From NCBI GenBank assembly GCA_938039225.1, contig CALHVH010000039.1:1-16746 (forward strand): 16,746 bases of DNA, given 5' to 3'. This document shows positions 6,745 through 14,286 of the stretch, piece by piece (positions within the stretch are counted from its first letter, which is position 1; every line of letters starts with the position of its first letter). The notes under the pieces were generated by a model that worked only from the letters and a program-made list of their open reading frames with translations, ran no database searches and was not told where the DNA came from. The stretch comes from an uncultured Gammaproteobacteria bacterium. GTDB lineage: Bacteria > Pseudomonadota > Gammaproteobacteria > Steroidobacterales > JABDMI01. A program made the translations under genes and the position numbers.

Positions 6745-9700
6745 ATGGAAATTAGAATGTCAAAAAAATGGCTTATAGCACTTGCTAGTACACTACTTTT
6801 CGCTCCAATGTCTTGGGCACTAGGTCTTGGTGAGATTGAAATTAAATCCAAACTCAATCAACCTTTGGATGCAGAAATTAAAATTACATCTGCAACTAGT
6901 TCTGAACTGAATAGTGTTGTTTTCAGTATTCCGGCTGATGAAGTTTTTGCCCGTTACAATCTTGATCGACCCTCGGTGTTGAGTTCAGTGCGTTTCGTCA
7001 TAGATGATCGTGGTTCTTCAAAAGTTATTCGTTTGAGTAGTACGCAAGCGGTTAAAGATCCGTTCTTAACCTTTTTAGTCCAAGCTGATTGGCCGCAAGG
7101 TCGCATGTTGCGTGAATACACAGTTTTAGTTGACCCACCATTATTTGTTCCAAGTCAAAGTGATACACAAAACAATGCCTATGTTGATGGTGCAAACATT
7201 AATACGCGTGAGACGGGTAGCGGTCAGGGTTCAATATCAGGTCGTGCAGAAACCCCAGGCGTAGGTAACGCAACGGGTAATTTTGATTACAGTAATTTCT
7301 CAAGCTCTGAAAATTCAGGTGACAGTTACCGTGTAAAACGTGGTGATACATTATGGGAAATTGCGAATTCAATTAAACCAGATGATTCGTTTTCCGTTAA
7401 TCAAACGATGATGGCAATATTTAGAAATAATCCTGAAGCGTTTGCAGGCAATATAAATCGTTTAAAAGCCGGTCAAGTTTTAAGTGTACCAACACGTAAT
7501 CAAATCAACGCATTAACTGCGTCAGCTGCAACTCAAGCAGTGCGTGATCAAACGCGAGACTGGAGAGACAACTCTGGTGATTATCGAAACAGTGGCCAAA
7601 GTAATAATGCTTCTAGTGGTCAAGCATCTTCAGGTGGGCAATCACTTGGTTCATCAGACAGTGGTGAAGGGCGTCTTGAACTTAAAGTTCCTGATTTAAG
7701 TGCAGAATCCAATGAAGGTGGATTAGAGACTGATCGTGAGGGTTTAGGCGGCAGTGATGTTGATGAACAACTAGTAGGTGAGCTGCAAGCCAAAGTTGAT
7801 GAGTTTGAGCGTTTATTATCAGCAAAAGATAATGAACTTGCCTCCTTACAACAAGAACTCGCAAAAACCCGTGATGATGAGGATAGCGCTACTGAGTCTA
7901 CCGATCCAGTTGAAGCCAATACTGATGAATCGGAAACAGTTGGTGAACCAACGGAAACCACATCAGAAATAGATACACCAGCAACTCCAGATACAAGCAC
8001 AACGGAGCCTGAGGCTCCAGTGGTTGAACAGCCTGTAGTTCAAGAGCCAGTAAAAACACAAGTACCGGTTATTTCATCTCCTGAAAACGATGGTAGTTTA
8101 TTTGATTTACTGAAGAAGATAGCGCTCGGTTTAGGTTTAGCTCTGTTAGGTTTATTTGGCTTTTTATTCCTAAAAAATAGAAACAAAGGACCTAGTCATG
8201 ACACTTTATTTGTGGATGAAGAGTTAGATAATACGGTTGAAGATATTGCTGAAGCGATAAAAACCAAAATAGGTAATAAATACGGAAATACCAGCGAAGT
8301 AGAAACGCTTAAAGACCCTGCGCTTGGAATTGAGCTTGATACACCAAAAGTTGAAGGATCAGAGGATGAAATTGATTTTGATTTTGGCGCCGATGAAGAG
8401 CCTGAACAAATTGCTGAAACTGGTATTACTGAAACCATCGAAAGTGATGAGGCATTACCATTTGATGACACAACCCTTGCGGATGTATCAATGGCCTCTA
8501 TGGATGTTGACACTAATGATCCAATTGCAGAAACCGATTTCCACATGGCGTATGGTTTGTATGATCAAGCTGCCGATATTATGTCTTCTGCGATTACAGA
8601 AACCGATAATTATGAGTTTAAAGAAAAATTGCTAGAAGTATTCTTTGTTTCAGGAAATAAAGATGAGTTCGTGCGTTTTGCTAGCGAGCTTAAAGAAGAG
8701 GCTCAAACTAGCCACCCAAGTTCATGGGAAAACATCGTTATCATGGGCAAACAAATTGCCCCTGAGAATGAGCTCTTTAGCGGTGATGTAAGTACGGCTG
8801 GCATTGACGAAGGCTTAGATTTCAGTTTGGATGAAACAGGCCAAATAGAAGTGGATCAGAGTTTATTTACCGATATGGATGAGTTTGCTGATCCTGTTGC
8901 CGGTGATGCTGAAGTTTCTACACAAGATGATGTAGTTGACTTAGATTTCTCGGATCCTACTAATGTAGATACCGATTTGGTTAGCTTGGATTTTGCAACA
9001 GATTCACAAGATGAACCACAGGTTGCTGACGAAGAAGATATGTTAGATATCAGTCTAAGTTTGGATTTGCCTGAAGCTCCAGTTGATTTGGAAGGTGTCA
9101 TTGAAGGTATTGATACTGATTTTGATGAAGGCCTAAGTGATTCAATAGAAGTAACTAGTCTGCAAGAAAAAATCGATCAAATCCCTGACGCTGATGCTAC
9201 CAGAGAAATAAATGTAGAGGAGTTCCTAGATTTAGATATTGGGTCTTCCACAGGTGTTAGTGCGCTTCCTGATTTAGACTTATCAGATGAAAGTAGTTTA
9301 GCTTTAGCTGAAGATGACAATGATGAGACTTTAGATTTCTCATTCGATATTAATTCTAGCGATGACATAGCAGAAGATAATCTAAATCTAGAAATTTCTG
9401 AAGAAACACAAAACCTTGCAGATGACTTTTTAGATAACCTGAGCACTGGAGATACCAGAACTCAGGAGATGAAAATGGATGAGAACTTTGACTTGTTGCT
9501 AGGCGGAAATGATGACACGGCTTCAAGTGAATTGGATTTAGATTTAGATACTTTATTATCTGATGGAATAGATCCTTTCCCTGATGATACAAAACGCAGC
9601 ATGCTTCCTGATGGTGTGAGTGAAGCGGATACCGGCACTATGTCTCTTAATGCTCTAGATGAAAATAATGTGCCGAGCATGCAAGAGATTGAAGATGTAT

Positions 9701-9981
9701 TGAATCCTGACGATTTACATGCATCAACATCACAAATTACTGACGAAGAGCTTGCTGCTATGGGCTTAAGTGATAAAGGTCCTGAGCTTATGAGTGTGAC
9801 GGGAATGTCATTCGATGACTCTGAGTCAGCTGATGAAGTAAATACTAAGCTAGATTTGGCTAGAGCCTACATTGAAATGGATGATCCGGACAATGCTAAA
9901 AGTATTTTACAAGAAGTATTGGAAGAAGGTAATTCGGCTCAACAAAATGAAGCAAATAACTTAATTGCAACTTTGTCGTAA
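6745..9981 (+). CDS. fimV: FimV: LysM-domain polar hub and type IV pilus assembly protein
   Basis: FimV is an inner-membrane protein that binds peptidoglycan, organises the cell pole and supports type IV pilus assembly and twitching. The 1078-residue protein starts with a signal peptide ending near SWA (23-25). The conserved FimV N-terminal domain follows (about 26-135, opening LGLGEIEIKSKLNQPLDAEI). Next come a LysM domain (about 195-250, YRVKRGDTLWEIA), a Ser/Gly/Asn-rich linker, a short coiled coil (about 340-375) and a Thr/Pro/Glu linker. One membrane helix (about 456-476) leads into a very acidic cytoplasmic part. That part has TPR-like helices (about 595-675), an LDF/LDL-S-D repeat region (about 690-940) and the FimV C-terminal TPR motif (about 1030-1078). 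An alternative ATG at 6757 has a GGAA site six bases upstream and gives a cleaner signal peptide (MSKKWLIALAS), so the true start may be there. A strong terminator follows. Confidence 0.95.
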   Translation: MEIRMSKKWLIALASTLLFAPMSWALGLGEIEIKSKLNQPLDAEIKITSATSSELNSVVFSIPADEVFARYNLDRPSVLSSVRFVIDDRGSSKVIRLSSTQAVKDPFLTFLVQADWPQGRMLREYTVLVDPPLFVPSQSDTQNNAYVDGANINTRETGSGQGSISGRAETPGVGNATGNFDYSNFSSSENSGDSYRVKRGDTLWEIANSIKPDDSFSVNQTMMAIFRNNPEAFAGNINRLKAGQVLSVPTRNQINALTASAATQAVRDQTRDWRDNSGDYRNSGQSNNASSGQASSGGQSLGSSDSGEGRLELKVPDLSAESNEGGLETDREGLGGSDVDEQLVGELQAKVDEFERLLSAKDNELASLQQELAKTRDDEDSATESTDPVEANTDESETVGEPTETTSEIDTPATPDTSTTEPEAPVVEQPVVQEPVKTQVPVISSPENDGSLFDLLKKIALGLGLALLGLFGFLFLKNRNKGPSHDTLFVDEELDNTVEDIAEAIKTKIGNKYGNTSEVETLKDPALGIELDTPKVEGSEDEIDFDFGADEEPEQIAETGITETIESDEALPFDDTTLADVSMASMDVDTNDPIAETDFHMAYGLYDQAADIMSSAITETDNYEFKEKLLEVFFVSGNKDEFVRFASELKEEAQTSHPSSWENIVIMGKQIAPENELFSGDVSTAGIDEGLDFSLDETGQIEVDQSLFTDMDEFADPVAGDAEVSTQDDVVDLDFSDPTNVDTDLVSLDFATDSQDEPQVADEEDMLDISLSLDLPEAPVDLEGVIEGIDTDFDEGLSDSIEVTSLQEKIDQIPDADATREINVEEFLDLDIGSSTGVSALPDLDLSDESSLALAEDDNDETLDFSFDINSSDDIAEDNLNLEISEETQNLADDFLDNLSTGDTRTQEMKMDENFDLLLGGNDDTASSELDLDLDTLLSDGIDPFPDDTKRSMLPDGVSEADTGTMSLNALDENNVPSMQEIEDVLNPDDLHASTSQITDEELAAMGLSDKGPELMSVTGMSFDDSESADEVNTKLDLARAYIEMDDPDNAKSILQEVLEEGNSAQQNEANNLIATLS

Positions 9982-10019
9982 TACTCGTTTACAATGCCTA
10001 GCACTTTGTTAAGCACACT

Positions 10020-10057
10020 AATAACGCCCATTAATTTATTATTGGGCGTTATTTTTT
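10020..10057 (+). terminator. Strong intrinsic terminator of fimV
   Basis: AATAACGCCCA (10020-10030) and TGGGCGTTATT (10043-10053) form a perfect 11-base stem with a GC-rich core, then four more T give a six-T run. It lies 38 bases after the fimV stop and should separate fimV from the truA group. Confidence 0.92.
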
Positions 10058-10100
10058 GCGTAATCTAAATTAATAGCCTCGAACTTAAGGGTAAATGTAA

Positions 10101-10211
10101 AAGGTAATTACAGTAAAACAATATTTTAGTTTTTTCAAAACACTGAGGTCTTCGGTTTTAACATCAATTAAGTTATTTGATGGTTTAGCTACTAGGCCTG
10201 CAAATTACCTT
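10101..10211 (+). promoter_or_regulatory. Long-range inverted repeat and hairpin upstream of truA
   Basis: AAGGTAATT (10101-10109) pairs perfectly with AATTACCTT (10203-10211) across about 93 bases. Inside lies a hairpin with arms CATCAA (10162-10167) and TTGATG (10177-10182). The arrangement could be a closed structured RNA or leader, or two binding sites for one regulator. It occupies most of the 287-base fimV-truA gap after the terminator. I recognise no riboswitch or known small RNA, and chance is possible. Confidence 0.3.
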
Positions 10212-10255
10212 GTAGTTTTTGAGTAATCTGAAATCGAGCACATTTGGCACTAGTT

Positions 10256-10261
10256 TAAAAT
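10256..10261 (+). promoter_or_regulatory. Possible -10 hexamer immediately upstream of truA
   Basis: TAAAAT, one mismatch from consensus, ends seven bases before the truA ATG, the same geometry as at aroC. It would give a leaderless or nearly leaderless message. There is no clear -35 and no Shine-Dalgarno. Confidence 0.33.
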
Positions 10262-10268
10262 TCCATTT

Positions 10269-11060
10269 ATGAAAAAACCTCCGTATAAAATTGCTTTAGG
10301 TATTGAATACCTTGGAACACGCTTTAGTGGTTGGCAATCACAAACGGGTTTGCGTTGCGTTCAGTCTGAGCTTGAAAAAGTACTCAGTAAAGTAGCCGAT
10401 GAGCCTATAGCCGTTGTCTGTGCCGGTCGAACAGATACTGGTGTGCATGCACATGGACAAGTAGTGCATTTTGAGACACAAGCATTACGTGACGAACGGT
10501 CTTGGTTGCTGGGAGCAAATACTCAGCTTCCAAAGGATATTTCGGTGACCTGGGTTAAGCCTGTCGATTCAGATTTTCATGCGCGCTTTTCAGCTCAAAG
10601 TCGTACTTATTTTTACCAAATTTATAATCGTCTAGCGCGCTCGGCGGTTAATGAATCTCGAGCAACGTGGGTTTATCATCCTTTAAATGAAAAGCTTATG
10701 CATGAAGCGGCTCAGGCCTTAGTGGGAGAGCATGATTTTACTAGTTTTAGAACGTCGGCTTGTCAGGCAAACAGTCCAGTCAGAACCTTGCAATCTATAA
10801 AGCTGGTGCGTCGCGATGAGTGGATTTTTTGCACGGTAACCGCCAATGCTTTTTTACATCACATGGTACGAAATTTGGTAGGTAGTTTAATGATGGTCGG
10901 CAAGGGCGAACGTCCAATTGCATGGATAGATGAAATTCTGCATAAGCGAGACAGGACAATTGCTGGCCCTACAGCTCCACCAGATGGCTTATATCTGCAC
11001 TCAGTTGAATACCCTAGTAAATTTATGCTCCCAAATAACGAGAATAATTTACTTAAGTAA
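10269..11060 (+). CDS. truA: tRNA pseudouridine(38-40) synthase TruA
   Basis: TruA converts uridines 38-40 of the tRNA anticodon stem to pseudouridine. The 263-residue protein has the catalytic aspartate, Asp56, in the family motif CAGRTDTGVHAHGQVVHFE (51-69). It also has GTRFSGWQ (16-23) near the start and HHMVRNLVGSLMMVGKG (197-213), which are typical of TruA. The ATG at 10269 gives a standard N-terminus. The gene begins the second half of the plus-strand array, after the fimV terminator. In many relatives trpF or dedA lies between truA and accD; here accD follows after only 53 bases. The last codons and the stop form a perfect 16-base palindrome. Confidence 0.97.
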   Translation: MKKPPYKIALGIEYLGTRFSGWQSQTGLRCVQSELEKVLSKVADEPIAVVCAGRTDTGVHAHGQVVHFETQALRDERSWLLGANTQLPKDISVTWVKPVDSDFHARFSAQSRTYFYQIYNRLARSAVNESRATWVYHPLNEKLMHEAAQALVGEHDFTSFRTSACQANSPVRTLQSIKLVRRDEWIFCTVTANAFLHHMVRNLVGSLMMVGKGERPIAWIDEILHKRDRTIAGPTAPPDGLYLHSVEYPSKFMLPNNENNLLK

Positions 11061-11062
11061 AT
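11047..11062. promoter_or_regulatory. Perfect 16-base palindrome over the truA stop codon
   Basis: ATTTACTTAAGTAAAT is fully palindromic and contains the TAA at 11058-11060. As RNA it can form a six-base stem with a TTAA loop, but no proper T-run follows. It resembles the arms of the aroC-end hairpin (TTTACTTAA/TTAAGTAAA). Confidence 0.5.
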
Positions 11063-11072
11063 AAATTATCTT

Positions 11073-11078
11073 TATAAT
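11073..11078 (+). promoter_or_regulatory. Perfect -10 hexamer upstream of accD
   Basis: TATAAT starts 13 bases after the truA stop and ends 35 bases before the accD ATG. The region 16-18 bases upstream is the palindrome and shows no convincing -35. If used, the transcript would start inside or just before the element shared with asd. Confidence 0.35.
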
Positions 11079-11083
11079 TAGCG

Positions 11084-11099
11084 CTACTACATTTAACAA
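11084..11099 (+). promoter_or_regulatory. Sequence element upstream of accD, shared with asd
   Basis: CTACTACATTTAACAA lies 14 bases before the accD ATG and matches the asd upstream element at 14 of 16 positions. In both places it follows a TTTACTTAA dyad at the preceding stop codon. The sharing is seen directly; the function is unknown. Confidence 0.4.
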
Positions 11100-11113
11100 T
11101 CTTGAGTTTGTCT

Positions 11114-12007
11114 ATGAGTTGGTTCGATAAAATTATCCCTTCCAGAATTAAAACAGAGAATCGTACCAAATCGGTTCCTGAAGGTTTGTGGAGTAAATGT
11201 CCTAGTTGTGATTCTGTTTTGTATCGTTCGGAGCTTGAGCGCAATGCTTTTGTTTGCCCAAAATGCGCCTCTCATCAACGCATTCATGCACGCAAACGTC
11301 TAGAGCTATTCTTAGATGATAATACTCAATCAGAATTATTTGCAGATATAGAATCTACTGACCCTTTAAAGTTTAGAGACAGTAAAAAGTATAAAGACCG
11401 ACTTTCTCAAGCACAAAAGAAAACCGGCGAAAAAGATGCCTTAATTGTTATGCAAGGTAAACTTAAAAACATTTCTGTAGTAGCTTGTGCCTTTGAATTT
11501 ACTTTCATGGGTGGTTCTATGGGTTCTGTTGTTGGTGAGAAATTTGCATTAGCTGCTGAGCAAGCATTAGCAAATAAGTGCCCACTTATCTGTTTCACAG
11601 CAAGTGGCGGGGCTCGCATGCAAGAAGCCTTATTCTCTTTGATGCAAATGGCTAAGACCAGCGCTACCCTGGCACGTTTACGTGATGCAGGGCTGCCATT
11701 TATCTCGGTTATGACCGATCCTACAACCGGTGGAGTATCGGCTAGTCTCGCGATGTTAGGCGACATAAACCTTGCTGAACCTAAGGCTTTAATTGGCTTT
11801 GCTGGACAACGCGTGATTAAGCAAACCGTTGGCGAAGATCTACCAGAAGGTTTTCAACGTAGTGAATTTTTATTAGAACATGGCATGATTGATCAAATTG
11901 TTGATCGTCGCAACATGGCTGAAAAAATTGCTAATATTTTAAGTCTATTACAAAATACGACTTCGGATTTGTCAGACTCTGCGAGTACTGATGACTCTGC
12001 AGGGTAA
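11114..12007 (+). CDS. accD: Acetyl-CoA carboxylase carboxyltransferase subunit beta
   Basis: AccD pairs with AccA to form the carboxyltransferase that transfers the carboxyl group from biotin to acetyl-CoA, making malonyl-CoA for fatty acid synthesis. The N-terminal zinc ribbon is complete, with Cys29, Cys32, Cys48 and Cys51 (CPSC and CPKC). The crotonase-like domain shows GGSMGSVVGEKFALA, the oxyanion-type segment TASGGARMQEA and TDPTTGGVSAS. I chose the ATG at 11114 because it gives the standard N-terminus MSWFDKIIPSRI, and a 297-residue protein. An in-frame TTG at 11102 would add only four residues. No good ribosome site is visible. The gene ends in tandem stops (TAATAA), and folC follows after 36 bases, as in E. 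coli and Pseudomonas. Confidence 0.97.
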   Translation: MSWFDKIIPSRIKTENRTKSVPEGLWSKCPSCDSVLYRSELERNAFVCPKCASHQRIHARKRLELFLDDNTQSELFADIESTDPLKFRDSKKYKDRLSQAQKKTGEKDALIVMQGKLKNISVVACAFEFTFMGGSMGSVVGEKFALAAEQALANKCPLICFTASGGARMQEALFSLMQMAKTSATLARLRDAGLPFISVMTDPTTGGVSASLAMLGDINLAEPKALIGFAGQRVIKQTVGEDLPEGFQRSEFLLEHGMIDQIVDRRNMAEKIANILSLLQNTTSDLSDSASTDDSAG

Positions 12008-12043
12008 TAAGACCTTACTACTGCTGTCCCAACCAGTCTGATA

Positions 12044-13324
12044 ATGAGTTTGACAATGACCCCAGATGATTGGTTGCGAGAACATGCAGGTGTTCCAGAA
12101 AAAATCGATTTGGGTCTTAAGCGTTGTAAAAAAGTTTTAGCGCTTTTGGATTTATTACCTGCGCCGTTTACCGTTATTACGGTTGCTGGAACTAATGGTA
12201 AAGGTTCAACGGTAGCATTCCTAGACGCTATCTTATCAGAGGCCGGCTTACTGACCGGTCGATACTCTTCGCCACATTTACTACGATTCAACGAGCGAAT
12301 TTTAGTAGCTCAGCAAGAGACATCTTCAGAAAAAATAATATCGGCTTTTGAAATGATACAAAAAGCCTCAGCTGGAATTACACTGAGTTATTTTGAATAT
12401 GCAACTATTGCTGCGCTTTTGCTTTTTGCTAATGAACAGGTTGATGTTGCATTGTTGGAGGTTGGTTTAGGCGGCCGTCTTGATGCCTGTAATTCAATTG
12501 ATTCAGATATCGCTGTCATCACTTCCATTGCCTTGGATCATCAAGATTGGTTAGGTGACGATATTGAAAAAATTGCCTTTGAAAAGGCGGGCATTGCACG
12601 CGCTAGAAAGCCATTGATTCTGGCAAATGAAAACTTACCTAGCGTAATTAATCACTATGCACAGTCTATAGGGTCTCAGCTTATTCAATGCGGCTATCAG
12701 TATGAATTTGCAATCAATACGACCGCTGGCTCATCCTGGACCTGGCAGGATAATGAGAATGAACTTGAGCTATGTAGTCCTGGCTTACAGGGTGATATCC
12801 AGATTCAAAATGCCGCAGCAGCAATTGCAGCCCTTAGGTCTAGTGACTATTGGCCGATTCAAGTTGAAACAATAAATAGAGCTTTGCAGTCTGTTAAGTT
12901 AGCAGGGCGGCTTCAGAACATTCAGACAAAAGGCAGACAATGGTTATTAGACGTTGCTCATAATCCTGCATCTATGCAGGTCTTATGTAATTACTTAATT
13001 AAGAATTTACCAGCCAATAAAAAAGTATCTGTAGTTTTTGGAATGCTTAGTGATAAGGATGTTACTAATTGTATAAATTTGTTAAGTCCCTATATTGAAA
13101 ATTGGCATATTAGTCCTCTTGATTCGCCACGTAGCTTAAGTCTTCCCGACTTACAAACAGCATTAATTGAGTGCGGTATTAATGTAAGTAAGATTCATGC
13201 CAATGCATCACTAGAAAAGGCCTGTTTGCAAGCGCAAAAAAAGTCTCAAGTTGGCGACCTAATTCTAGTGTGTGGCTCTTTTTATGCTATCGGTGATGCG
13301 CTCTCTTATCTAGAGTCGGTATAA
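12044..13324 (+). CDS. folC: Bifunctional dihydrofolate synthase / folylpolyglutamate synthase
   Basis: FolC adds glutamate to dihydropteroate and then extends the polyglutamate tail of folates, using ATP. The 426-residue protein belongs to the Mur ligase superfamily. It has the P-loop GTNGKGST (49-56), the block TGRYSSPHLLRFNERI (72-87), EVGLGGRLDACN, then SIALDHQDWLG and EKAGIARARKP, and the C-terminal-domain motif DVAHNP (303-308). The length is normal for the proteobacterial bifunctional enzyme. The ATG at 12044 is used; a second ATG at 12056 (MTPDDWLREH) would also be acceptable. No Shine-Dalgarno precedes either. Its position between accD and the SPOR gene is conserved. Confidence 0.96.
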   Translation: MSLTMTPDDWLREHAGVPEKIDLGLKRCKKVLALLDLLPAPFTVITVAGTNGKGSTVAFLDAILSEAGLLTGRYSSPHLLRFNERILVAQQETSSEKIISAFEMIQKASAGITLSYFEYATIAALLLFANEQVDVALLEVGLGGRLDACNSIDSDIAVITSIALDHQDWLGDDIEKIAFEKAGIARARKPLILANENLPSVINHYAQSIGSQLIQCGYQYEFAINTTAGSSWTWQDNENELELCSPGLQGDIQIQNAAAAIAALRSSDYWPIQVETINRALQSVKLAGRLQNIQTKGRQWLLDVAHNPASMQVLCNYLIKNLPANKKVSVVFGMLSDKDVTNCINLLSPYIENWHISPLDSPRSLSLPDLQTALIECGINVSKIHANASLEKACLQAQKKSQVGDLILVCGSFYAIGDALSYLESV

Positions 13325-13326
13325 GC

Positions 13327-13332
13327 TATAAT
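13327..13332 (+). promoter_or_regulatory. Perfect -10 hexamer between folC and the SPOR gene
   Basis: TATAAT starts three bases after the folC stop and ends 31 bases before the next ATG. It is directly followed by a dyad, ATTACC (13333-13338) and GGTAAT (13351-13356). No clear -35 is seen in the end of folC. Confidence 0.33.
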
Positions 13333-13356
13333 ATTACCCAAGCTTTTTAAGGTAAT
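13333..13356 (+). promoter_or_regulatory. Leader dyad covering the putative Shine-Dalgarno of the SPOR gene
   Basis: ATTACC and GGTAAT form six-base arms around a 12-base loop. The only Shine-Dalgarno-like bases before the ATG at 13364 (AAGG, 13349-13352) fall in and next to the right arm. The same GGTAAT/ATTACC half-sites form the long inverted repeat upstream of truA. Confidence 0.3.
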
Positions 13357-13363
13357 CGTTCAG

Positions 13364-14110
13364 ATGGATCAAACAGTAAAAGAAAGACTTGTAGGCATGG
13401 GTGTTTTGCTGATTTTGGGAGTGATTTTTATCCCATTAATTTTAGATGGAAACAACTCGGATTTAGAAGGTAAGAGTAACCAAAATTTAAGCCTACCTGT
13501 TCCTAGTGAAGAAGTAACCCATGAATTGGATTTTTCAGATGGGAATCTTAGGACGCTTGCAATACCACTGCCTGATAGTAATGAGACACAGTCTAGCCCT
13601 AAAGAGACAAGTTCCGATGCTGCCAAGCAAGTTAAACCCAATTCAATTCCAGTCAGCGGTTTTGTGGACGAGCTTCCAGAGATTAAGACTGATGAAGCTG
13701 AATTAAAAAATGACACAAACCAACCACAAAGCACAACTTTGACTGCTGCCACTGAGCCCAAGGGAAATATCAATCGAGTGGTACCCAAGACTGATACGTC
13801 TGTAGTAACGCCAAAACCAGATAGCGGATTGCAGACTGCTACCGCATTACAAAGTAAATCGGCTAACAGTGGTTCACCAGCTTGGGTTGTACAAATTGGC
13901 AGCTTCGGCGATCGTAAAAATGCGGAAAAAGAGGTAGCTTCTCTTAAAGCCAAGGGCTTTCCTGCATTTGTGAGGCGTTTTGTTGCCAGTGAAGACAAAG
14001 TTTTATACCGAGTTAGGATAGGTCCAGAAAAAGATCGCGCTAGAGCTGAAAAGCTCTTTGAGCGTCTGTCTAAGGCTGGAATAAAGGGGCAGATTGTTCC
14101 TGACCCATAA
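13364..14110 (+). CDS. dedD: DedD-like SPOR-domain protein
   Basis: DedD-type proteins sit in the inner membrane and bind denuded septal peptidoglycan through a C-terminal SPOR domain, helping cell constriction. This 248-residue protein has a short cytoplasmic start and one membrane helix (about 10-27, GMGVLLILGVIFIPLIL). A long, poorly conserved periplasmic linker rich in Ser, Thr, Pro and Lys follows (about 30-170), then a SPOR domain (about 172-246). The domain has the expected WVVQIGSF start, the YRVRIGP strand (215-221) and the helix following it. The gene lies between folC and cvpA, exactly the dedD position in E. coli and the SPOR-gene position in Pseudomonas. The linker sequence does not permit finer assignment. 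Confidence 0.9.
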   Translation: MDQTVKERLVGMGVLLILGVIFIPLILDGNNSDLEGKSNQNLSLPVPSEEVTHELDFSDGNLRTLAIPLPDSNETQSSPKETSSDAAKQVKPNSIPVSGFVDELPEIKTDEAELKNDTNQPQSTTLTAATEPKGNINRVVPKTDTSVVTPKPDSGLQTATALQSKSANSGSPAWVVQIGSFGDRKNAEKEVASLKAKGFPAFVRRFVASEDKVLYRVRIGPEKDRARAEKLFERLSKAGIKGQIVPDP

Positions 14111-14119
14111 AAGAGAAAA

Positions 14120-14177
14120 TGCAATTCTTGTAAAAGTGAGTGATTCCATGAGTCCACCAAGATTATGTTGAATTGCA
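14120..14177 (+). promoter_or_regulatory. Inverted repeat in the dedD-cvpA gap
   Basis: TGCAATTC (14120-14127) and GAATTGCA (14170-14177) are perfect eight-base arms around 42 bases, within which TTG/GTG and CACCAA could pair further. No T-run follows, so it is not a simple terminator. It fills part of an otherwise unexplained 176-base gap. A small structured RNA, a leader or chance are all possible. Confidence 0.3.
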
Positions 14178-14286
14178 CAGTGACACTTAGCAATCAGTAT
14201 TTGTTATTATGCAGTTCTGATTTTACGAAAAGCTTAAAAAGTCATCAAAATATTTTGCCAAAAATAGAGCCAAAGTTTATAAATTT

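Noticed and set aside
7620..8000. Antisense open frames in fimV, including Ser-rich ones at 7620-8000, 8196-8546 and 9177-9446
   Set aside because: They mirror the biased Asp/Glu/Ser/Thr codons of fimV on the other strand, are low-complexity and match no family or ribosome site.
8196..8635. Frameshift or gene split in the middle of fimV, suggested by long alternative frames
   Set aside because: The main frame is continuous for 1078 codons and domain order is normal throughout.
11053..11287. Short minus-strand frames over the accD zinc-ribbon region
   Set aside because: They overlap the well-defined AccD N-terminus and have no support.
13369..14193. Long minus-strand open frame opposite dedD (274 codons)
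   Set aside because: It lies almost wholly over the SPOR gene, whose domain and conserved position are clear. The antisense protein shows no recognisable motif.
14255..14283. TTGCCA-N17-TATAAA as a sigma-70 promoter for cvpA
   Set aside because: The match is good, but the -10 ends only three bases before the cvpA ATG. Transcription would start inside the gene and lose the start codon.
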